In this document: one piece after another, positions 52,189 through 59,964 of the stretch | How the letters are laid out: every line of letters begins with the position of its first letter | Position numbering within the stretch: position 1 is the first letter of the stretch | Made by a program: the position numbers and the translations under genes | From: Arthrospira sp. PCC 9108 | GTDB lineage: Bacteria; Cyanobacteriota; Cyanobacteriia; Cyanobacteriales; Microcoleaceae | Reading direction: 5' to 3' | Length of the DNA stretch: 64,000 nt | Assembly: GCA_016745315.1 (NCBI GenBank) | Contig: CP066886.1 | Span: 3,906,501 to 3,970,500 of the forward strand | The notes under the pieces: generated by a model | The model's database searches: none | What the model was told of the DNA's origin: nothing | Seen by the model: only the letters and a program-made list of their open reading frames with translations

Positions 52189-54981
52189 TTAGGGATGAGG
52201 GGTGGTGGGGAGATTGTGCCAGGGTTGATAAAATTCGGGATAGGGGAGGTTTTCGGCACAGTTGCAGATGAGTTTGTAGGATGCCTTGAATAGGTCAAAG
52301 TTGTTTTCGTAAACTTCATCGCTGAGGCAGTCTTTTAAGGCGGAGACGACTCCTGCATATTCTTCCGGTGTGGTGAGGATTTTCCCTACACTCCATGCTG
52401 CCAGCCTACGGGTATCTTCATCCTCAGTAGTGCGGATAATTTCGAGCAACCCAGCGATCGCATCAGGATTTCCTTGTCCGATTTCCCCTAAACTATATGC
52501 CACCAGACCACGGGTATCTTGATCCTCAGTGGTGCGGATAATTTCAAGCAACCCAGCGATCGCATCAGGGTTTCCCGGGTCGATTTCCCCTAAACTATAT
52601 GCCACCAGACCACGGGTATCTTGATCCTCAGTGGTGCGGATAATTTCAAGCAACCCAGCGATCGCATCAGGATTTCCCTGTCCGATTTTCCCTAAACTCT
52701 CTACTGCCTCCCTACGGGTCTTTTCATCCTCAGTCGTGCGGATAATTTCAAGCAACCCAGCGATCGCATCAGGATTTCCTTGTCCGATTTCCCCTAAACT
52801 ATATGCCACCAGACCACGGGTATCTTGATCCTCAGTGGTGCGGATAATTTCAAGCAACCCAGCGATCGCATCAGGATTTCCTTGTCCGATTTCCCCTAAA
52901 CTATATGCCACCAGACCACGGGTATCTTGATCCTCAGTGGTGCGGATAATTTCAAGCAACCCAGCGATCGCATCAGGATTTCCTTGTCCGATTTCCCCTA
53001 AACTATATGCCACCAGACCACGGGTATCTTGATCCTCAGTGGTGCGGATAATTTCAAGCAACCCAGCGATCGCATCAGGGTTTCCCGGGTCGATTTCCCC
53101 TAAACTATATGCCACCAGACCACGGGTATCTTGATCCTCAGTGGTGCGGATAATTTCAAGCAACCCAGCGATCGCATCAGGATTTCCCTGTCCGATTTTC
53201 CCTAAACTCTCTACTGCCTCCCTACGGGTCTTTTCATCCTCAGTCGTGCGGATAATTTCAAGCAACCCAGCGATCGCATCAGGGTTTCCCGGGTCGATTT
53301 CCCCTAAACTATATGCCACCAGACCACGGGTATCTTGATCCTCAGTGGTGCGGATAATTTCAAGCAACCCAGCGATCGCATCAGGGTTTCCCGGGTCGAT
53401 TTCCCCTAAACTATATGCCACCAGACCACGGGTATCTTGATCCTCAGTGGTGCGGATAATTTCAAGCAACCCAGCGATCGCATCAGGATTTCCCTGTCCG
53501 ATTTTCCCTAAACTCTCTGCTGCCTGATAACGGGTATATTTATCCTCAGTGGTGCGGATAATTTCGACCAATACAGCGATCGCATCAGGATTTCCCTGTC
53601 CGATTTTCCCTAAACTCTCTACTGCCTCCCTACGGGTCTTTTCATCCTCAGTCGTGCGGATAATTTCAAGCAACCCAGCGATCGCATCAGGATTTCCCTG
53701 TCCGATTTTCCCTAAACTCTCTACTGCCTCCCTACGGGTCTTTTCATCCTCAGTCGTGCGGATAATTTCAAGCAACCCAGCGATCGCATCAGGATTTCCT
53801 TGTCCGATTTCCCCTAAACTATATGCCACCAGACCACGGGTATCTTGATCCTCAGTGGTGCGGATAATTTCAAGCAACCCAGCGATCGCATCAGGATTTC
53901 CTTGTCCGATTTCCCCTAAACTATATGCCACCAGACCACGGGTATCTTGATCCTCAGTGGTGCGGATAATTTCAAGCAACCCAGCGATCGCATCGGGATT
54001 TACCTGTCCGATTTTCCCTAAACTCTCTGCTGCCTGATAACGGGTATATTTATCCTCAGTGGTGCGGATAATTTCGACCAATACAGCGATCGCATCGGGA
54101 TTTACCTGTCCGATTTTCCCTAAACTCTCTGCTGCCTGATAACGGGTATATTTATCCTCAGTGGTGCGGATAATTTCGACCAATACAGCGATCGCATCGG
54201 GATTTACCTGTCCGATTTTCCCTAAACTCTCTGCTGCCTGATAACGGGTATATTTATCCTCAGTGGTGCGGATAATTTCGACCAATACAGCGATCGCATC
54301 GGGATTTCCTGGGTCGATTTTCCCTAAACTCTCTGCTGCCTGCATCCGACTGTCCTTTTCTGGGCAATTCTCAATAAGTTCAATCAGTGCGGACATCGCC
54401 AAGGGTCTAATGGTTTGTGGTATCACCTCTCTCGCCGCTTCTTCGATGGGTTCTAAAAAGGTTTGCCATTCCTGTTTTTCAGTATTTAAATAACCAAACC
54501 CCCACTTCACCACCTGCCGCACAATATCGGTAGCCAGAGAACAAGCCTTAAATTGATTAATTTCAGCAGCAGCCAGCAAATATGTTTTATATTCATAAAA
54601 ATCTCTGACCCCATCCTCAAACTCAACCAACGCCCGAATCAAATCCTCCTTCTTCTGAGCCTGAATATCCTTACGCCCCAACCAACACAAAATCACCTGC
54701 TTCCACTGCTTCTCAAAAATCCGATACCGCCTCCCCGCCACCGGAGAATCAACATGATTCCGAGGCAGAAAATAATCCCAATCCTCCACCGCCAACGCTG
54801 CAAAATACTCCTGAAACGTCGCATGATAAAAGGCAAAAATACTATCGCCGCGTCCATCTCTGCCCACCCGATTTAACCAACCCAACCGCAACACCAAATA
54901 AGCCCACGAAGTCTGATCTGATTCCTCCCCTAGATGCTCTTCCACCAAAGCCTGTGATAACCGAAATCGCTGCCGGGGCAA
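52189..54981 (-). CDS. HEAT-repeat segment of the broken NACHT gene (open frame)
   Basis: A 930-residue open frame without its own natural start. Residues 1-200 are the winged-helix/helical region after a NACHT domain (GRGDSIFAFYHATFQEYFAA, WDYFLPRNHV, QWKQVILCWLGRKD). Residues 225-870 are 19 HEAT (PBS-lyase-like) repeats of 34 residues. The tail (ICNCAENLPYPEFYQPWHNL) is typical of this cyanobacterial family. Whether any protein is made is unknown, because no ribosome-binding site is seen before the ATG at 54981. Confidence 0.6.
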   Translation of the reverse strand: MPRQRFRLSQALVEEHLGEESDQTSWAYLVLRLGWLNRVGRDGRGDSIFAFYHATFQEYFAALAVEDWDYFLPRNHVDSPVAGRRYRIFEKQWKQVILCWLGRKDIQAQKKEDLIRALVEFEDGVRDFYEYKTYLLAAAEINQFKACSLATDIVRQVVKWGFGYLNTEKQEWQTFLEPIEEAAREVIPQTIRPLAMSALIELIENCPEKDSRMQAAESLGKIDPGNPDAIAVLVEIIRTTEDKYTRYQAAESLGKIGQVNPDAIAVLVEIIRTTEDKYTRYQAAESLGKIGQVNPDAIAVLVEIIRTTEDKYTRYQAAESLGKIGQVNPDAIAGLLEIIRTTEDQDTRGLVAYSLGEIGQGNPDAIAGLLEIIRTTEDQDTRGLVAYSLGEIGQGNPDAIAGLLEIIRTTEDEKTRREAVESLGKIGQGNPDAIAGLLEIIRTTEDEKTRREAVESLGKIGQGNPDAIAVLVEIIRTTEDKYTRYQAAESLGKIGQGNPDAIAGLLEIIRTTEDQDTRGLVAYSLGEIDPGNPDAIAGLLEIIRTTEDQDTRGLVAYSLGEIDPGNPDAIAGLLEIIRTTEDEKTRREAVESLGKIGQGNPDAIAGLLEIIRTTEDQDTRGLVAYSLGEIDPGNPDAIAGLLEIIRTTEDQDTRGLVAYSLGEIGQGNPDAIAGLLEIIRTTEDQDTRGLVAYSLGEIGQGNPDAIAGLLEIIRTTEDQDTRGLVAYSLGEIGQGNPDAIAGLLEIIRTTEDEKTRREAVESLGKIGQGNPDAIAGLLEIIRTTEDQDTRGLVAYSLGEIDPGNPDAIAGLLEIIRTTEDQDTRGLVAYSLGEIGQGNPDAIAGLLEIIRTTEDEDTRRLAAWSVGKILTTPEEYAGVVSALKDCLSDEVYENNFDLFKASYKLICNCAENLPYPEFYQPWHNLPTTPHP
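52372..54309. repeat. 19 tandem 102-bp HEAT-coding repeats
   Basis: Each unit encodes NPDAIA(G/V)L(L/V)EIIRTTED then a variable block. Type A has KYTRYQAAESLGKI, type B QDTRGLVAYSLGEI and type C EKTRREAVESLGKI. The order from the N-terminus is A A A B B C C A B B C B B B B C B B and a divergent last unit. Within a type the DNA is nearly identical, with each unit containing CAGCGATCGCATC on the plus strand. This shows recent expansion. Confidence 0.9.
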
Positions 54982-55309
54982 ATTCAGCGCAGCCTTTGCC
55001 AGTTCCCCCCAATTGCCGATTCAAATTCTGCTTTAATTTCGTGGTATTCGTGCCACCAACTTCCGCATACTTTTCCAAGTCATTTAAATTCTGATTCCAC
55101 TCATAAATTTTTCGCAGGTAACGCTGATATAACTCCGCCTGAGTGTCCGGCAACGACCCATCCCAAATCATGCATAGCATCGTCAAACACAAGGGATTTT
55201 GGACTAAATCAAGGAGGTTTTCCCGTCCCGGTTCATGGAGGGCGGCGATTAGAGCATCTGCAGGAGTTGGGGTTGAATTTTTCATCGCATTCTGGTGGGA
55301 GTCAGGCAT

Positions 55310-55475
55310 AAATTACTAGGAATTACCTATTGACAAAACAACCAAATAGTGCCTTGATAAATCTTGAGTTATCCAGTCAGAAAATACCCCCTAGTTTACA
55401 TGATAAACCCTGGCTAAATTTGACTAACCTACCGGACAAGAGTAGCGATCGCCCCCGCCAATAATCTGCATAAAT
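55310..55475. other. short gap without a gene
   Basis: Only 166 bp between the broken NACHT gene and the duplicated gene. I see no RNA, terminator or promoter that I could defend. Confidence 0.3.
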
Positions 55476-56093
55476 TTAGTTGAGGTTTAACTGCTTGAGC
55501 AGGGCTTCACCTGTGGTCTGGGGAACATTATACTCAGATAGAGTTGTTGCGTCAATTGCACCGCCGCCATAGGTCAAAACTCCCCATTGCCCCTGTTCTT
55601 TTCGGAGCAACATCATCCCCGCTGTTTCCCCTTGCTGCCAAGTAAGTAAAGCCGTGTCATCAGCGATCGCCATTTTTTCAATGGTTGGGGTAGGCAACCC
55701 TGCTGCTAAGGCTCCCGGTTCCAAAAACATAAGGGCAATGCGCTGTATTTCTTGGCGGTCTGAAGTTGGCTGATTGCTGACTGTGAAATTATTGAGGTCA
55801 AACTGTGCAGAAATTTCCATGATCTGCTCTCTCGCACCGAGTTCTAGCTGATGCCAACGGGCTTTATCTGTAGTCATGTTGATCGCCATTTTTTCAATGG
55901 TTGGGGTAGGCAACCCTGCTGCTAAGGCTCCCGGTTCCAAAAACATAAGGGCAATGCGCTGTATTTCTTGGCGGTCTGAAGTTGGCTGATTGCTGACTGT
56001 GAAATTATTGAGGTCAAACTGTGCAGAAATTTCCATGATCTGCTCTCTCGCATCGAGTTCTAGCTGATGCCAACGGGCTTTATCTGTAGTCAC
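55476..56093 (-). CDS. hypothetical protein with internal 72-residue duplication
   Basis: A 205-residue protein from a GTG start. Residues 1-72 and 73-143 are almost the same (TTDKARWHQLELDAREQIME against the copy with GAREQIME, both ending LPTPTIEKMAI). The unique C-terminus (DDTALLTWQQGETAGMMLLR, WGVLTYGGGAIDATTL) follows the second copy. I do not recognise the family. It lies 24 bp after the lipoprotein gene and is probably cotranscribed with it. An ancestral product would be about 133 residues. Confidence 0.6.
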   Translation of the reverse strand: MTTDKARWHQLELDAREQIMEISAQFDLNNFTVSNQPTSDRQEIQRIALMFLEPGALAAGLPTPTIEKMAINMTTDKARWHQLELGAREQIMEISAQFDLNNFTVSNQPTSDRQEIQRIALMFLEPGALAAGLPTPTIEKMAIADDTALLTWQQGETAGMMLLRKEQGQWGVLTYGGGAIDATTLSEYNVPQTTGEALLKQLNLN

Positions 56094-56097
56094 GTTG
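55666..56097. repeat. 216-bp tandem duplication
   Basis: The units 55666-55881 and 55882-56097 differ at only about two positions (GCACCGAG/GCATCGAG and TCATGTT/TCACGTT). The length is a multiple of three, so the reading frame is kept. Confidence 0.9.
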
Positions 56098-56117
56098 ATC
56101 TGTCGGTTTCCAACTAA

Positions 56118-56580
56118 CTATACAATGGTCTGGCGAGCTTCTGGGAGTAGCACAAAAACCTCATCAGAGTGGAAGTAGCGAATTGCATAGATATCTGCGT
56201 TCTCATTGAGCCAATATCCGGCACCATCACCCTCACTAGCCAGAGATGAAGAGGCATAAACAACTTGAATCAAGCCCTGGGAGTCAGTCATGGTGCAGAT
56301 CTGATAACGCAAATTCCCGACAATTTTTTCCTGTTTTTGACAGGCTCGCCGGGTCAAACGCTCAAATTCTGTATAAATTGCCTCGGCGTTGTAGTGCCTC
56401 GATGCCAACCCAGAGGGGCTGGATAAAGTAACGGGAGATGAGGCGATCGCAGCGTTTTGGGGTAGAAAAGACTCGGAAGATGGTCTTATAGTCTGCTCAG
56501 TAGTCTGCCCAGTTGTCAACTGCCCACAAGCCAATAATCCACAACTCAACCCCAGGAGTCCAGCCCAGCTCAAAGTTTTG
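56118..56580 (-). CDS. lipoprotein gene, 3' exon (split by group II introns)
   Basis: A 154-codon exon beginning inside codon 2. Joined to the 5' exon at 63362-63366 it reads MTKTLSWAGLLGLSCGLLAC, a lipoprotein signal with the lipobox LLAC. The mature part (QLTTGQTTEQTIRPSSESF, then an acidic/aromatic domain with RQTIV at the end) is not recognised. Without splicing the only start is the TTG at 56573, which lacks the basic N-terminal residue of a signal peptide. The product would be membrane-anchored on the periplasmic side. Splicing of the whole intron nest would be needed for expression. Confidence 0.65.
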
Positions 56581-57873
56581 ATTAGGGGTCGAGATAGACC
56601 TCACGGTCTACCCCTCCCATTCAGCAGCAGAACCGTACATGAGACTTTCACCTCATACGGCTCCTAGTTTGACCGTCTCCTTGTTAAGAGTACAGCAACA
56701 TCTCTTCATCAAGAGCTGTTTTATCATCGTGACAATGGCGATGTAATAATTGAAGATTCTTGTATTCATCCTTTCCGCCTTGGCTTCTAGGTACAATATG
56801 GTCTACTTCAATCAAGTCTGACGGGGTAAAGAATTGCCCACACCAGGTACATCTACCTTTTGGTTTCTTGAGTAGTTTGGCAACTCTATTTGGCGTGTCG
56901 ATTGCTTGACCTTTCCTGGTTGCCCAGTAAGTCCAATTTCCATCGTATGGTGTTGCGTCAGGGCGCACTAGGGTATGTCTGACAATTGGAGTCCAGTTGT
57001 GTTTGTATAGATGTAACCCATCTTTGGTTTGGAACAACCAAGTTTCATGTCTTTCTTTCCCATTGCTAAGTTTAACTGTTCCATTTCTGAAGTAATTCCT
57101 TAGCTTTTCATGGCTTGCCTTTCCGCATCTTGACACTGTCCATGCCCGTATCATTTGCCAAACTATGTTGTCTAGTTTGTTGAATGTCTCGGTTGAGACT
57201 ACCGCTGAATAATAGTTTAACCATCCTCGGATAATCGGGTTTAGTCTGCTAATCAGGGCTGACTGAGGTGCTGTTTTATGTTGTTCTATTACACCTTTAA
57301 TCACTTCTGTATGGGCTTTAACTGCTTTTTTACTGGGTTTAATATGGGTTTTGTGACCGATTAATCGGCTTCCTCTTCCCCCTGTTTTTCCAGATTTATA
57401 TTTTCCTACTGGATATTGCCTGATATTGAATCCTAGAAAGTCGAACCCTGGTTTCTCTGTTTTATCATCATACTCAATAGGTTTGAGCGTGTGACAGATT
57501 CGAGTTTTTTCAGGTTTTATTTATAAGCCTACAGGTTTAAGCCATTCGGTGATTGCAGTTTGGCACTGTTCAATGATTCCTAGGTCTTTTGAGATGACCA
57601 CAAAATCATCGGCGTATCTTATGACATTCGCATACGGGCGATTGTCTGTTTTCTTAGGGTACAGTTTTTCAATTAACCTAATCATCCCCAACAGTGCGAT
57701 GTTAGCGAGTATTGGACTTATTACCCCTCCTTGAGGTGTCCCTGCTTCTGTATCCTCGAATACACCGTTATCTAGCACTCCCGCTTTGAGCCATTGTTTC
57801 AGGTCTCTTTTTAGGCGGCTTAGACAATGAATTTTGGACAGTAGGTAATCATGGTTCACGGTAAGAGCATTTT

Positions 57874-58765
57874 GTTAGGGGTCGAGATAAACTTCACAGC
57901 CTACCCCTCCCATTCCAAACCGTGCTCGCGAGTTTCCCAGCACACGGCTCCTGATGTAGATACCCCTTTTGTCACTGGGAACAGGGTTACAACCCCCTGC
58001 TTTATGACCTCAACTTTCAAAGCTATATGCTTGCGTTAGTCTTTCAACTCGCTGCCATTAAACTCTTACTTATCGCGGTCTCTATATCCACACCGTGATT
58101 AGTGGGCATATCCTAACCATTACAGTTAGGCATTAGCTTTCAATCACATCCTTTCCCCTTAAAGGCATACGCTTACACTTTTCACTACTCCACGGGTACA
58201 TCCCGCCACTTGAGAGCCAATGAGGGGTTTAAACGTTCCATCTATGCGGGCATTCCATCTTTAGATTTGTCCTATCCACCGGGGTACTTTTAAAGGTCTG
58301 TGTAGGTAGTTATAGCAGCCTCCTACTTTTTTTCCCTCGCCCTTTTGAGCGCAGCGTATCAACCTATTTCGCTACTGACGCATTACAATGGTTCAAGCCG
58401 GACATTCGGTTTCCCTAATCATGGATGGTTGGCAGTGCTCGAGTGAGAGGTAGGTTCCTCTATTACGCCTTCCGTTCCCCGCTTCAACCCGTTGAGTGTG
58501 AATCCTCAAATTGGGGGTGGCTACCGCCGTTACTCTCAACCTTACGTTATACTCAAGGGGTTCACAACTTCCCTCTTTTTTTTCGCTCAGTCTTGACCTT
58601 GAGTCTCTCTGCCTTATCTGGTTGTCGAAGCCAGATGTTGAGACACATAGATAGTTATGGGATGGTCAGGGGTGCGAATCCCTTATATTCCACCAAGGGG
58701 TGGAAGTCCCACTAGGAGGTTATTTCAGGCATTGCAGCCCTATTTCACTCCTAAACGTCTCGCAC
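57874..58765 (-). mobile_element. ORF-less group II intron A inside the intron C reverse transcriptase
   Basis: An 892-bp intron with 5' end GTGCGAGACG (58765) and 3' end CGACCCCTAAC (57874). The flanks GATATAGC and AAAATGC join to the same sequence seen uninterrupted in the intact intron B gene (GATATAGCAAAATGC near 61250), so both boundaries are exact. Domain V is at about 57920-57955 (GAGCCGTGTGCTGGG, then GCGAGCACGGTTTG). It has no reverse transcriptase of its own and must rely on one in trans. Confidence 0.88.
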
Positions 58766-59112
58766 GCTATATCTGCATCTAGCACGAAATATTCACCTTT
58801 GTTGATACTCTGGTAAATCCTGGCTATTGCATCTTGGGCTGACCGTCCGGGTCGGAACCCATAGCTTGTGTTTTCAAATCTCGATTCCCATTCAGGTTCG
58901 AGAACCGACTTAACCAAGGCTTGCCTCGCTCTATCTTGGATTGTGGGAATTCCTATTCCAGCTTTTTTCATCCCTACCAGGTTTTGGAATCCACACCCGT
59001 CGCAGTGGTTTTGCTTTGAGATTTCCCTTAATGTTCTTAACAAGCTCGAACCTTTGTCTTGGAGAGATTGCTCTTACTCCATCAACACCGGCTGTCTTCT
59101 TGCCTTGACCCG

Positions 59113-59177
59113 CCTGGGGGGCGGGTTTATTAAGCTGACTGTTGGGAAGCATGGCTGACCGTGGAACCCGCCCCTAC
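59113..59177. repeat. short GC-rich hairpin element inserted in a reverse transcriptase gene
   Basis: On the minus strand GTAGGGGCGGGTT and AACCCGCCCC form the arms of a roughly 60-bp element that is absent from the matching place in the intact gene (between LAVR and QAGQGKK). It resembles small dispersed cyanobacterial palindromic repeats. Confidence 0.65.
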
Positions 59178-59964
59178 AGCCGCACTGCTAAGAGTCGGGC
59201 ATAATATGACTTCACCAATAGACGTTGCAACCTTCGTGCCTTTGCGTCTTGTCCCGATTTAGCTGCTTGGAATATACTCTTTTGGAGCTTGAATACTTTC
59301 CGTTGAACCTTAGTCCATGGGATTGCCTTCCATGCGTTGTTCGTAGTCTTGATTGGTCTGGGTTTGCCAAATCCTCTCTTTAAACTCGCTATCGCCATTT
59401 GTACACCTACTAGACTCTATTCCTTACAATCAAACCGTGATCTGTTAGCATATCCCTACCATTACAGCAGGGCGTTGGCTTCTGGTCACATCTCACATCC
59501 TCTAGGACTTGCGGTTACACTTATCCCTACTGAGGTATCGACCATACTCTCAGAGTCCAGGAGGACTTAAAACGTTCTGTTTATATGGGCATTCCATCTT
59601 TAGATTTGTCCTCTCCACCGGGGTACTTTTAAAAGTCTGTGTAGGTGTTGTAGAGAAAACCCCACTTTTCCCCTTGTTCTTTTGAACGCAGCGTGTCAAC
59701 CTATTTCGCTACCTAATATTGACGGTGGTTCATGCCGGACATTCGGTTTCCCTAATCATGGATGGTTGGCAGTGGTCTCGTTTCTGGTGTTAGGTTACAC
59801 CTTGGAGCCTTCCGTTCCCCGCTTCAATCTGACGGGGTGTGATTCCTAAAACTGGGGGTGGCTATCGCCGTTACCCTAACTCCCTAACTTTACTTATCCA
59901 TTTCTGGGCTTCCTATAAGGAATTGTATGAGTTAGTTCGTTTTGACCTTGGGTTCCCTGCCTTG

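Larger units (their letters stand above)
51721..55309 (-). pseudogene. broken NACHT-HEAT repeat gene
   Basis: Three consecutive frames make one original gene. The 5' piece (55309 to about 55010) carries only the end of a NACHT module (LLDLVQNPLCLTMLCMIWDG, then LPDTQAELYQRYLRKIYEW). The Walker motifs are missing, so the gene is 5'-truncated. A frameshift in a C6 run (plus strand 55005-55010) moves the frame from LNRQLG into ELAKAALNLPRQRFRLS. At 52189 an in-frame TAA separates ...TTPHP from VEDNTPFIQQ; relatives I recall read PHPEV here, so GAA to TAA is likely. The last 155 codons (51721-52188) are the C-terminal domain (PICIDRSRFSDPSNPALPIY, then LIAHLLQWLQNLAR). Intact NACHT-repeat proteins act as STAND NTPases, some of them in phage defence. 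Confidence 0.75.
56684..59398 (-). pseudogene. broken reverse transcriptase/maturase with HNH (intron C)
   Basis: Pieces match the intact protein at 60063-61802 in order: KVQRKVFKLQKSIFQAAKSG (59174-59398); a short GC-rich element inserted at about 59113-59177; QAGQGKKTAGVDGV (58931-59152); a frameshift after KPGRDEK; SYGFRPGRSAQDAIARIYQS up to LDADIA (58766 on); intron A; HDYLLSKIHC onward (57859), with the catalytic YADD in VIRYADDFVVIS. A TAA then replaces a sense codon near 57525, and the frame continues to the HNH end (CTWCGQFFTPSDLIEVDHIV, PRSQGGKDEYKNLQLLHRHC). It cannot make a full protein. Confidence 0.85.

Noticed and set aside
52372..54309. CRISPR-like array because of the regular 102-bp period
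   Set aside because: The whole unit is conserved, with no unique spacers, and it is a continuous coding frame for HEAT repeats.
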